DNA of 64,000 nucleotides, taken from Chrysophaeum taylorii (Eukaryota > Sar > Pelagophyceae > Pelagomonadales > Pelagomonadaceae). Positions 9,433 to 19,145 of the stretch are shown piece after piece. A program made the translations under genes and the position numbers. The first letter of the stretch is position 1. Every line of letters starts with the position of its first letter. The stretch is from the NCBI GenBank assembly GCA_029834535.1, contig JAQMWT010000009.1, positions 1-64,000 of the forward strand, in the 5' to 3' direction. The notes below the pieces were generated by a model that was given only the letters and a program-made list of their open reading frames with translations, searched no databases and was not told the DNA's origin.

Positions 9433-11523
9433 ATGAATGCGAAGATGGAGCGGAAGGAGTCTGATGAGGATCAGATGGAGGCGCACCTGTCGACGTACGT
9501 GCAGCCGTGGTGGTGGCGCGGGATGTTGTCGTCGCCGACGCCGAGCGGGCGGACGTGGTCGGAGCGGCGGCAGCAAAAGGTGAATCGTTGGAGCGTGGAC
9601 CAGGACGCGCGATGGCGCGTCGCGTGGGACGTCGTGAGTGTGACGTTGACCTTTGCGTTGTTGATATGCGAGCCGTGGATCGCGGCGTTCCAGCCGCGGG
9701 GTATGGGCGTGGGAGTGCGTCAGTTTCGGCGGCACGAGGCGTGGGTCGTGGTATTGGACCTCGCGAACATCACCTGGTTCTCGCTGGACATCCTGCTGTC
9801 GATGGTGACGACGTACTCGACGGTTCACGGTGTCAAGGTGTGGGATCAGGAGCGGATCGTGGTGACATACCTGAAGCGGTGGTTCGTTTGGGACCTCGTC
9901 GCGACGGTTCCGTGGGAGCGCATGTTCGCGAAGCGTCTTTGTCGCGAACGGTGCAGTCGGAAGGGTTCGGCCATGACGCTGTTGCACATGATTCCGGTTG
10001 TGCGCGCGATCCGCGGGTCGAAGATAGCCAAGGCGCGGGAACTGGCGAAGCGATGCCCCTTGGAGGCCTCGGACGTGCTGGGGATGCCGCCCGCCGTCGA
10101 CCACATCTCGCGGTTCGTCGTAGGCGCGTTCTTCGGGATGCACGTCGTCGCGTGCGTTTGGTTTATTATTGGGGACCGCGGGAGGGACCAGGAGCTGGAC
10201 AAGCAGTGCTACGAGGGTTTTGATTTCGAGGACCGCGGCCAGTCGTCGCGATGCACGTGGTTCCAGCGGGCGGGTTATACGAGAGGCTCGACGACGAGCG
10301 GCTTTCTGTACGCGACGTGCTTGTACTGGGCTGTCACGACCGTCACGACCGTGGGCTACGGCGACATTTCGGCCAACACCGTTGGCGAGAAGTTGTTCAC
10401 GATGGCGGTCGAAATCGCTGGGGTGGCGTGGTTCGCCTCGCTCGTTTCGGCGCTGGGCGCCGACATCATGGACGACACGGGGGCCGACGAAGTCAGGAAG
10501 CGGAAGGCGTCGCTCAAGATGTTTTTGTACAACAACCGGTTCCCGGCGCCTCTTGCGTTGGCGGTGACCTCGTATCTCAACAACCAGTTCGAGGTCGAGC
10601 GCGAGTTCGACGGCCGAGATCCCGAGGTCAACAGGCTGCTCAGAACGTCGCTGAATCCGACGTTGAAGCGAGCCGTCGCGCTTCATCTCGCCTCGCGCGA
10701 CCCAACGCTCACGAGGAATGCGCTCTTCAAGAGCCCGGATGTCCAACCGCCTAGTCGGAAGCGCCGCTCCTCGGTCGTCGCGGCGTTCGGCGGCGGCGGC
10801 GATGCTGCTGCTGCGGCGTCGTCGTCGCCGCCGCACCACCAGCAGATTTGGGGCCGGAAGCGCGCGTTCGTCGCCGACTGCGTCCTCGCTATGAAGGCCT
10901 CGGTTTCGGCGCCCTTCGAGCTCATCATTCCTAAGCTCACTAAATCGCGGGCGCTCCACGTCTTTGTGAGAGGGCGCGCCGTCGCGGTCGATCAGGTTCA
11001 CCTATCGGCCGTCGACAAGGCGTTCAAGTACGCCCGCGAAGGTGGCGACGACGAAAACGACGATTTGTTTTGCGTCGAGACTGGCGACTACTTTGGGGAG
11101 GAAGGCGTCCTCCTGAACGCCGTCTGGGCCAAGTCCCTCATCGCGGCGCTCTGGTGCGAGTTCAATCTCGTCGACGTCGACACCCTCGCCCGCATTTTTG
11201 CCGATCACCCCGACGTCGCGACCGCGCTCCACGCCGAGTGCGAAGCCCGCGTCTCGCGCTTTCCCTCCGTCTTCACCGTCGGCCCGTCTCCTCCTTCCGA
11301 AACAACAACAACAACAAGAACAACCCCCTTGGCAGCCCTCACAGAGGCGGTGGTGGAGACCAAGCCGCCGCCAACGCTCGACCACCTCGCATCGCAGCTC
11401 GACCACCTCCAGACCCAGGTGGCCCTCATCCTCGCCACCATGGGGGGGGGGGACCAACACCAACACCACCACCACCACCACCCCCCCGAGGAGGCGGGCG
11501 GGGCGGCAAATGAAGAAGAATGA
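9433..11523 (+). CDS. voltage-gated K+ channel of the EAG/HCN/plant-Shaker type with degenerate cyclic-nucleotide-binding domain
   Basis: The 696-residue protein has six membrane segments between about residues 55 and 355. S1-S3 include FALLICEPWIAAF and LDLANITWFSLDILLSM. S4 is poor in basic residues (VVRAIRGSKIAKARELAKR). The pore helix and filter read YWAVTTVTTVGYGDISANTV at about 295-315, so K+ selectivity is expected. S6 and the C-linker follow. A cytoplasmic domain near residues 490-590 has the outline of a cyclic-nucleotide-binding fold (FVRGRAVAV, then VETGDYFGEEGVL), but the phosphate-binding cassette is atypical, so ligand binding is doubtful. The C-terminus has a Gly run encoded by a G homopolymer (about 11441), a His run and an acidic end. 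ATGs at 9433 and 9445 are both possible starts. Confidence 0.9.
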   Translation: MNAKMERKESDEDQMEAHLSTYVQPWWWRGMLSSPTPSGRTWSERRQQKVNRWSVDQDARWRVAWDVVSVTLTFALLICEPWIAAFQPRGMGVGVRQFRRHEAWVVVLDLANITWFSLDILLSMVTTYSTVHGVKVWDQERIVVTYLKRWFVWDLVATVPWERMFAKRLCRERCSRKGSAMTLLHMIPVVRAIRGSKIAKARELAKRCPLEASDVLGMPPAVDHISRFVVGAFFGMHVVACVWFIIGDRGRDQELDKQCYEGFDFEDRGQSSRCTWFQRAGYTRGSTTSGFLYATCLYWAVTTVTTVGYGDISANTVGEKLFTMAVEIAGVAWFASLVSALGADIMDDTGADEVRKRKASLKMFLYNNRFPAPLALAVTSYLNNQFEVEREFDGRDPEVNRLLRTSLNPTLKRAVALHLASRDPTLTRNALFKSPDVQPPSRKRRSSVVAAFGGGGDAAAAASSSPPHHQQIWGRKRAFVADCVLAMKASVSAPFELIIPKLTKSRALHVFVRGRAVAVDQVHLSAVDKAFKYAREGGDDENDDLFCVETGDYFGEEGVLLNAVWAKSLIAALWCEFNLVDVDTLARIFADHPDVATALHAECEARVSRFPSVFTVGPSPPSETTTTTRTTPLAALTEAVVETKPPPTLDHLASQLDHLQTQVALILATMGGGDQHQHHHHHHPPEEAGGAANEEE

Positions 11524-11759
11524 TGCGCTTTTTTTTGTGCATATTCTTCTTTCTTTTTTTGAGGAGATAGGGGATATCTATCACGACGATGATGATGATG
11601 ATGATGATGATTCTCGATATCGACCCGCCTCTCGGAGCAGAGCAGCAGCCGTTTTTCGTTTTGCTACTACTAATAATAACAAAGAGAGAACTTGCTTGGG
11701 GTTTCGCCGCCGCCGCCCGCCGCCGATCCAAGGAAAGTACGTCTTCTTGAGTTCTTGGT

Positions 11760-12395
11760 TCAATGATGGACGTTGAGCCTGCCGTAGTGCGTGTCGATCG
11801 CGCCCTGGCCGCGGAGAAACTCGGCCACTTCGGCGTGGCCGTGCTTGATGGCAAAGTCGATGGCACTCTCGCCCGAGCCGGCAACCGCGTTTAGATTGCA
11901 GTCCGAGTTCTCGAGGAGTACGGCGGCGATGTCGATACGACGCACCGCGCAGCACGCCCACAACACACTTCGGTTTTCGCAGTCGAGGGCCCCGACGTCC
12001 GCACCCTGGTGCACCAAATACCGGACGACCTCGATGTGCCCCGCGACGGCAGCGGCGTATAGGGGAGTTCTCCCGTAGCTGTCGCGAATCTCGACCTCGG
12101 CGCCCGCGTCCTTCAGCGCCTTTACGATGTCGAGATGACCCGCCTCGGCGCTCATCATGAGGGCCGAGTACGAGTCGACCTCGTCGACGGCGTTGATGTC
12201 GACAACCCCCGACTTTATGATGCGCTCGACTGCCTCCACGTCACCCGTCTCGGCCGATTCGAGCAACATCTCCGAGGTCATCCCGTCCGAGAAATCGCGC
12301 GTCTCCACGGGCAACTTGGTCGGCTGGTCCTCGCCATCGACCCCGTTCCCATTGAGGCACCCAAACGGCGCCGCGCAGTCCGCCCAGCTGAACAT
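11760..12395 (-). CDS. ankyrin-repeat protein
   Basis: The protein has 211 residues from the ATG at 12395; a longer frame begins with GTG. After a 40-residue N-terminal segment there are about five ankyrin repeats, for example MLLESAETGDVEAVERII, ALMMSAEAGHLDIVKAL, RTPLYAAAVAGHIEVVRYLV and SAIDFAIKHGHAEVAEFL. It has no other domain, signal or membrane segment. It is probably a protein-interaction module; the partner is unknown. It is divergent from the transporter that starts at 12470, with 74 bp between the starts. Confidence 0.9.
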   Translation of the reverse strand: MFSWADCAAPFGCLNGNGVDGEDQPTKLPVETRDFSDGMTSEMLLESAETGDVEAVERIIKSGVVDINAVDEVDSYSALMMSAEAGHLDIVKALKDAGAEVEIRDSYGRTPLYAAAVAGHIEVVRYLVHQGADVGALDCENRSVLWACCAVRRIDIAAVLLENSDCNLNAVAGSGESAIDFAIKHGHAEVAEFLRGQGAIDTHYGRLNVHH

Positions 12396-12469
12396 CTCTA
12401 CCACATTCTAGTATGGTTGTTTTTGTCAGAACGATTATCATAGATACATACGGGTGGTAGGTAGGTAGT

Positions 12470-13938
12470 ATGGATGCAGGAGAGAACCTCAACCTCGTGC
12501 CGCAGCAGCAGCAGCAGCGCAAGATAGAGCGGAAGCACCCGTGCGGGACGTGCCTCGCCGTGGCGCTGGTCCTCACGACTATTTCGTGCGTGCCGCCCGC
12601 CGTCAAGACCGTCCTCTCGCTGCACGCGCTCCGGCTGCCTCTGACGCTCGCGACGGCGCAGGTCGGGGGCGCGGCACTTTTGTTTTGGGTCGTGCGATTC
12701 GCCAGGTGCTCTTGGAGCCAAGTCAGGTGGCGCGACGCGACACCCGTGGGCGTCGTCTTCGGGATCAAGATCGCACTCATGAACGTTGGCCTGGCGGGCT
12801 CGTCTACGCTAGCCCACGTCCTTTTCCAAGCCACCGACGTCCTCTGGGCCGCGGCCTTCGCGCGCGTCATCTGCGGCGAGCCCATCGGGTCCGTCGCGGG
12901 CTTCGTCGCGTTGGCAGGCTGTTTTGTGGGCACGACCCTCTTCACCGTCGCGCACGCCGCCCGTTCCCGCGATCCCCTTAGCGTCGTCGCCCTCGCCGCG
13001 AACCTCGCCGCCCCCGCCTTGCAGGGTCTCGTCATCGCGCTCCTCCGATCGGGCGTCGTCGCGGCCACCCTCTCGACCAGAAAACGCCGCGCCTCGTGGA
13101 ACGTCCTCGTCGATTTCACCGCGACCAAGCTCCTCTCGGCCGCGCTGTCCGCGGCGGCCCTCGCTGGCCTCGTCGAAGGCCGCACCTCGCTCCGCGAACT
13201 CCGACAGTGGCGAGACATACCCGCGCCCGCCTTGACGGCAATCCTCCTCGCGACCCTGCTCGTCGCCTGCGTCCAGTTCTCCTTCACCTTCCTCTCCTCC
13301 GTCGTCTCCGCTCCGTAAGCACAAACACGCTCGTCCTCCTTTCATGTTTCTCGCAGGACCGTCGGCGTCGTCGCCGCGCTCAAAGTCGTGCCGCAAGTCG
13401 CGTGAGTTTTTGGGTCTTTGGGCCCCGCATTACCTCGCTTCGCAGCCTCGCGTCGGCCATCGCCGCGCGCGCCGGCCAGGACGTCTCCTGGAGACCAACC
13501 CAAATTGCAGGCGCCACGCTCCTCCTCTTTTCTGCCGTCCTCTGGGCGGTCCGTCCCATCCTCCTTCTTTTTAGACGACGCCTCTCTGCTAGGCCAATTC
13601 CGCAAGGCGCCAAAACGACGGACTCCATCCTCCTTCCTCCTCTGCGCGTGCGAGCCCCCCCTCCTTACTTTAGACCCTTTACTTTTTTCGGTTGTAACAC
13701 CACCCAACAGGATCTTGTTCTTTTTTTGGTGGGAGATGCTGGCTTTTTTGGGTTCGTTCCGGTGAGATGTGATGGTAAGACCACACACAGAAAGCTTTCT
13801 TACTTTCTCGGAAACCTCTCGATCTTCTCGAAACGGTTTTTACCCATCCATTTTTTTTCCCTGCCAGCGGCTTCTCGTAATAGTAGACGCCAGCGTATTT
13901 TCTTCGGTGTGGACAGAGCACACGCCGACTCTTTTTGA
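12470..13938 (+). CDS. DMT-superfamily (EamA/CRT-like) transporter, three exons
   Basis: About ten hydrophobic segments and the repeated-half layout of drug/metabolite transporters are visible. Exon 1 is 12470-13314. A 42-nt intron (13315-13356) and a 44-nt intron (13402-13445), both GT...AG, keep the frame through exon 2 (13357-13401, encoding TVGVVAALKVVPQ) and into exon 3 (from 13446, encoding LASAIAARAGQD). Exon 2 gives the membrane-helix sequence typical of the second half of these proteins, which supports the splicing. Exon 3 ends with a last membrane helix (LLLFSAVLWAVRPILLLF). The frame then stays open to 13938, but the last 100 codons look non-coding, so the real stop or a further intron may lie earlier. 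The substrate is not predictable. Confidence 0.75.
13315..13356 (+). other. spliceosomal intron, 42 nt
   Basis: It begins GTAAGC and ends CGCAG. Removing it joins ...SAP to TVGVVAAL in frame across codon phase 2. Confidence 0.8.
13402..13445 (+). other. spliceosomal intron, 44 nt
   Basis: It begins GTGAGT and ends TTCGCAG. Removing it joins VVPQV to ALASAIAA in frame. Confidence 0.8.
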
Positions 13939-14229
13939 CACAATCTCAATCTCGTTCGCAATTCCTTCAAGCGATTTTCTGAGTCCGTTGGAAAATGAAA
14001 AGAAAGGTTTTCAGGTTTTCCGAAAACACAAAATATGTCCGTTGAATTAATTGGGACCCAAGACTACTACTAAACCAAGGTTGGTTGAGTTTGATTTTCT
14101 GGGATCGCAGTTTTTTTCGGGGCGTGCCACCTAGTTGGAACAATGACGGTACCTACTACGTCGTGGTGTTAAGGATTGCTCTTTTTGCTGCCCCTTTTGG
14201 GCAGTCGACCACTTTTTTACCCTTGCTAG
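13939..14229. other. intergenic, no gene seen
   Basis: This is AT-richer sequence between the transporter and the fossil gene. I can support no feature in it. Confidence 0.4.
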
Positions 14230-16385
14230 AACGCGCTATGGATGCAGCTGACGCCGCCGACTTTCAATCAAGAGGTGCCATACTGATATCAGAAGCCTCA
14301 CCCACGAGGTAGTAGATTGCGACGCAGCTGAGGAGGTGGCGAAGCGTTCCAAGATCATCAAACTGTGGCAGGCCATCGTTTCCGTCGCGAAGGATACCGA
14401 GGACGACGCGGGGGCAGGCTAAAGCGAAGGAGCAGCTGTACCACGCCCACCACGCTCGAATTGAACTAGAGGGGATTACCGACTCACAGCGCGAGTCATC
14501 GAGGAGGTACATGGAGCGGTACCGGGCGCGAGGCTGCGGCGCGCGAGGAGAACGAGGCGGCGCGGAGCGAGAAGCGGGCGCGAACCTTTTGCCGCTCTCA
14601 GGGCATGCACGATGCGGCACATTTTCGTGCGCACGTCGATAATTCACTCAGCATTTCGTCAGACATGTACTCGTATCTCGGTAGCAAGTTCGTAAGCGAC
14701 GAAGGCGAGTATGTACGTGGAACCAATTGGCAAGCGCTCCTATTCCCAAACCAAGACGGAACAGTCGACCTTATCGCCAAGGAGCTCTTGGATCGCTACA
14801 ATAAAAAGTTCTCCACCACCGAGAACATACCTGAGACTGAGATCCAGGAGTGGTGCCGCGAGACCCTGTGCGAGTACAATTGGGGTGCACGGACACTGTA
14901 CGACACCTCCGAGAGTCCACCGCCGAGGTTGCCGGACCTCATTTTGACCACAAAGCTCGGTCTGTCCCCAATTGGCGTGGTTGCGATGGTTGAGCTGAAA
15001 GCAAAGCAACTCAGTTCGAGCGCGATAGGCCAGGCGCTCTACGCAGCAGGACGAGCCCTTCATGCTTGTCGTCTGCGGTCGCGTATCTTCGTCATTTTGA
15101 CTAACCCGCGCGAATCGATTGTCTGGCAGTGCAGGCTCGATGCCAGAGATGAAGTAAAAGTCGAAAGTTTCGGAGGAAACCATGCGCCTTCTTTCTGGTC
15201 TCGTGCTCGCGTCCGATAATACTTTGAACGTGCCGCTGCAAGAAAACCAATCCGCGCCTACTTGGGTCGAAGACGTACGAGCATCGTCGTCGACATTTCG
15301 ACCTCGCCCAATAACGAAATGTCTGAGTTTGCTAAGATATTCCCGAGGAGGAAGACCGTGTGCGCGAGTTGGCGATGCTCCGTCTTGTCGCAGATACTGG
15401 TGCGTCGCCGTTTTCGAATATGCGCTCAAAAAATCTGAGTTGGAAAAATGGCCAGGTGTTCTACGCGACGATCATCGGGTCGCAGGTGCTGAGCCACATT
15501 TCACTCAGCGACATGCGCGAATCAAAGACTGGATACGGCTCCTGAACTCTATTGCGACCTTTCATAAAAATCAAATCGTTCATCGCGACGTTTGACCCGC
15601 TAATTTCCTACTCCGCGACCCGCGGGGGCTCGTCTGCTTGATCGACTTTGGATACGCGACAACGCTCGGTGCCGTCGTGCCTTTTGAGGGCACGATGACG
15701 TACGCGTCCGCTCGAGTTCTTCGACATCTCGATGAGGGCGGTCCTACGCAGATTGCCCTGAGCACGGTCGACGACCTTGAAAGCATCGTCAAGTGTTACT
15801 AATGGTCGTGGAAATTCGAGCTCGCGTGGATCAAAGCGCGCAAGAAAACTGAATCGCTACCGCACGACGCTGCTAAATCGCACGTCGCTGCCGCTCGTCG
15901 AGCCTCCAGTCACTGTGGAATGATTTTCTCTCTCCAGGACGACCGCGTGGACACCTGCTTCGTTGAAGAGTCCCTTTCGCTGGCTCGCTCCAATAATGTT
16001 GACGCTTCGCGTGCGTTCATCAACCCAAATGCAAGTTGATAATGGACTGTTGCCCCCGCCGCTGTCGAGACGCCACCGAAGCTGCTGCGTCCTGGCCCAG
16101 CTCAAGTCCTTCATCTATGGCCGTACCGGCAAGGGCGCCAAGGCCAAAAATAACAAGGAGAATGTCCTCGTCGAAGCAGCCCGCTCCCACGTCGACGAGC
16201 CCCTGCTTCTGCCTCTGATGCCAGCGTCATTTCATTACGAGCCCGCGGCCGAGCACGCTGCTGCCCCCAAAGATGAGACGAGCCCGCCGAGTCCGCCCCC
16301 CCCAACAACGACGAGAACCTGGCCGAGAGCGAGATTGCCGGTCTCTTCGGCGATCTCGGCGAGTGACTCCGAAGTTGACACTTGA
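14230..16385 (+). pseudogene. fossil of a Crinkler-type gene: coiled coil, restriction-endonuclease-like domain, protein-kinase-like domain
   Basis: In order this stretch shows a charged helical part (about 14310-14600), a restriction-endonuclease-superfamily-like domain (about 14600-15220), and remains of a protein-kinase-like domain (about 15330-16040). The second has DLILTTKLGLSPIGVVAMVE followed by ELKAKQ, matching the D...ExK nuclease signature. The kinase part shows a catalytic-loop HRDV and a DFG-like IDFGYA. The stretch ends with a tail shared with the minus-strand remnant at 8.1-9.0 kb (about 16090-16385). Endonuclease-like plus kinase-like architectures are known among Crinkler/CR-type effector or conflict proteins of oomycetes, fungi and other eukaryotes. 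This copy is broken in several places and is treated as a fossil. The family assignment is inference from motifs. Confidence 0.55.
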
Positions 16386-16870
16386 TTCCTGCCCGCGCGC
16401 TGCGGGCTCATCCGATTATAAACCCACCCACGCGAGCTCCTAGTCACCACCCTGGACACGCCCCAAATGCCATCCGGGCTCGATGGTTGGGCTCCTCAAA
16501 CATCGCCCACCCCGTCTCCATCGCCTGCTTTGCCGCCTCGTCCCGCCACTTTCGCGCAAAGTGGCTCGAAATTAAAACTCGCCTCAGAAAGACCCAACTT
16601 TGGCCAACGCCGCGACACCTTGTGGGCGGCGGCGACTCCTACTACGGGTTTTCCTCAGGCTTGCCCGGGGTCGACCTCTTAAGTCTCTTTTCGCACTGTC
16701 GTGCAAGCGATCGTAAACGGTACACGTACGTATGATGATCTATCTGCCCGTGACGTCCGTCGTGTTTACGGTTGAGATTTTTACGGTTGAGGCTGGCACA
16801 AAGTTGAGGTTTTTAATCTCAGATACCCTCGTTTACGACACCGCGAAGTTGCCGCGCGTGAGATGAGCGC
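16386..16870. other. intergenic with a short repeat
   Basis: There is no convincing gene. The motif TTTACGGTTGAG occurs twice between about 16765 and 16793. The last 100 bp should hold the promoter of the AOX-like gene. Confidence 0.4.
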
Positions 16871-17650
16871 ATGGCTCGGGAAGAGTCTTCTGATCTCGAA
16901 GCGCTGCTCCACAAGTACGAGGGTCGCGAAGAGCTTTTGTTCGCCTCGAGCATGTACGATCGCATCCTCGAGGAAGCGCCTCGAGCCGTCGAGAAGGTAG
17001 GCATCGTCGATCGCACCGCGCAGGCGGCGGTAAATTTTTTGAGGTGGAACCTGGACCACCTGACGCGGTGGAAGCAAGGGGACCCGACGCAGCGCAAAAC
17101 TATGTTGCGAGCGATCTTGACGGCGGTGCCAAGCTTCGTCGCTTCAATATTCGAGCGAGAAACCCCCCGAGACGATAAGTTACTTACGTTTATCGTCATG
17201 TACGACCCTGGGCTGTTGTTTCGTTGGGCGGTGATCGCCGGCCAAGTCGCGTTGGCCGGCGTGCTTGGCACCGCCTACGCTGTCAATCCTGCGTACTGCC
17301 ACTGCATCGCGGGCTACGTCGAGGAAGACGCTCGCGAGACGTACTCGGAGATTATCGACACCATCGAAAATGCCCCCGACGACACCGACCTTGCCGCGTG
17401 GCGCACGACGTTGGCGCCACCAATTGCGCGCGCCTACTGGCGATTGGGTGACACCGGGACCGTCCTCGATCTGATGAAGGCCGTGCGCGCCGACGAGCCA
17501 CGACAACCTTCCGTCCCGGGCCGTGTCACCAATCCATTCGAAGACCCCAAGATCGATGAGATCCTCCTGAGGTACGTCACCGAACTCCTATCTCTTGGTC
17601 GTGCCGACGGCGACACTCTGGCGCCGCCGAAGCGGTCTCCTCACGGCTGA
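16871..17650 (+). CDS. alternative-oxidase-like protein lacking most di-iron ligands
   Basis: The uninterrupted 259-residue frame follows the alternative oxidase (AOX/PTOX) fold in order. Residues 81-91 (AILTAVPSFVA) match the ETVAAVPGMVA helix. Residues 104-107 (LLTF), GYVEEDARETYSE (149-161), APPIARAYWRL (182-192) and VRADE (205-209) match later helices. AOX needs four Glu and two His for its di-iron centre. By my alignment the first Glu is A81, the ExxH of helix 2 is R100...K103, and the final ExxH keeps Glu209 but has Q212 instead of His. Only the central Glu pair and Glu209 remain. The segment between the first two helices is also about 25 residues shorter than usual. No transit peptide is visible. 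The protein probably has no quinol oxidase activity, and its role is unknown. Confidence 0.75.
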   Translation: MAREESSDLEALLHKYEGREELLFASSMYDRILEEAPRAVEKVGIVDRTAQAAVNFLRWNLDHLTRWKQGDPTQRKTMLRAILTAVPSFVASIFERETPRDDKLLTFIVMYDPGLLFRWAVIAGQVALAGVLGTAYAVNPAYCHCIAGYVEEDARETYSEIIDTIENAPDDTDLAAWRTTLAPPIARAYWRLGDTGTVLDLMKAVRADEPRQPSVPGRVTNPFEDPKIDEILLRYVTELLSLGRADGDTLAPPKRSPHG

Positions 17651-17796
17651 TTAGGAAGGAAGGGAGGAAGGAAGGAAGGATAGCGCGAGTCCCACCAGTA
17701 ATCTAATCTTATCTAATCTAATCTAATAATAAGGGTTTGCAAAAGAAGAAGAAGAAGTTAAGTAATTTTTTGTAGAAAGAGGGTATAGTGAAGAGG

Positions 17797-18873
17797 ATGG
17801 CCAACGAGGCGTCGTCTCACGAACGACTCCTCGAGAATGGCGGCGGCGGCGGCGGCGAGGGGTCAGCACCCGACAAGAGGATGGTCGCCAAGGCGGCTTC
17901 CGCGAACGCGATGGCCTCGTGCGTCATGTACGTCTCGTGTTCGACCGTGATGGTCCTCAGCAACAAGTGGCTGGCCTCTTCCCTAGACATCCAGGCGCAC
18001 ATTTCGCTCCTGTTGATGCAAAATGCTGTCGCCGTCCTCGTGGTCGCCTCGCTACGGAGCTTGGGGGTCGTGAGGTACCCGAACTTTGATGCAAAAATCG
18101 CGCTGCAATGGCTCCCCGTCGACATATTTTTTGTGGTAATGCTCTCGACGTCCTTCGAGGCGATGCGCTTCTTGTCGGTGCCAATGATTACCGTCTTTAA
18201 GCAACTGGCCAACTTGCTCACGGTCGGCGGCGAGTTTTTCTTTTTTGGCAAGAACGTGACCTTTCCGGTCGTGCTGTCCTTCGCCGTCATGATCTTCGGG
18301 GCCGTCCTCGCCGCGTTCAACGACGTCGTCTTTACTTTTTATGGATACTCGTGGCAGATCGCAAACTGCTTCGCGACGAGTGGATACGTCTTGTATTTGA
18401 AACATGCGACCCAGAGCATCGAACTCACCAAGTTCGGGATGGTCTTTTACAATAACCTTCTCTCTCTTCCGCTCCTCGCCGTCATCGCCTCGGCGCACGG
18501 CGAACCTGCCGTCCTCATCGAAGCTCACGCCCACGGAAAAATTAATCTCTTCTTCTTTGTCATTAACGCCCTCGTCGGCTCCCTCGGCCTCCTCCTCAAC
18601 CTCGCCTCCGTCTGGTGCGTCTCGGCGACCTCGGCAACAACCTACGCAGTCGTCGGCGCCCTCAACAAAATCCCGTCGACGATTCTCGGGGTGAGTTGAG
18701 TCTTCTTCTTTTATTGGTGCTGTTGTGTTTTTAATTTCGTTTTCTTTCGCGCGCAGTTCCTACTGTTCAAAACCACAATCTCCCGGAATATGGGGATCTA
18801 CATATGCATTTCGCTCGTCGGCGGCTTCATGTACTCATACGAGAAGTTCAGGCAATCTCGGCCCAAAGTCTAG
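17797..18873 (+). CDS. GDP-mannose-type nucleotide-sugar transporter, two exons
   Basis: The exons are 17797-18690 and 18757-18873, giving 336 residues. A 66-nt GT...AG intron (18691-18756) is removed; splicing joins STILG to FLLFKTTISRN and reaches a TAG at 18871. About ten membrane helices are present. GALNKIP, the conserved nucleotide-binding motif of GDP-mannose transporters (Vrg4 has GALNKLP), follows the helix NLASVWCVSATSATTYAVV. The protein should carry GDP-mannose, or a related GDP-sugar, into the Golgi in exchange for GMP. The ATG at 17797 is chosen because an upstream in-frame start is GTG. The next gene, a GT10-like fucosyltransferase, would also use a GDP-sugar in the Golgi. Confidence 0.88.
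18691..18756 (+). other. spliceosomal intron, 66 nt
   Basis: It begins GTGAGT, contains a pyrimidine-rich 3' half and ends GCGCAG. Splicing extends the transporter through its last helix (MGIYICISLVGGFMYSY). Confidence 0.85.
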
Positions 18874-19145
18874 GCCGCCGCGCCCCTCTCGCTCACTCTC
18901 TCTTTCGCGCGCGCCGCCGCGCCACCACCACCTCTATCGCTCTCTCTCTCTCGAATGAACTGCGCGCTACCCCTCGTTTCCTTCCTTGACTCTTGAGGGG
19001 GGGTGGCTTGCGCGCGCTAAAAAAAGCCGCAGCTGGAGATATATATTAGGTAGGTAGCTCTACTGCGAAGTCCCTTCGTCCCTTCTCCCCCTCCTGGTTT
19101 TAAAAACAACAACAACCCACACACACTTTAATAATCAACGGCTCG

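Noticed and set aside
8959-11001. A 680-codon open frame on the minus strand
   Set aside because: It is antisense to the K+ channel, whose filter and helices are unmistakable; the product has no recognisable domain.
13650-13938. The last 100 codons of the DMT transporter frame as true protein
   Set aside because: After the last membrane helix the sequence is T-rich and has no protein-like pattern. I keep the frame end as an outer limit only.
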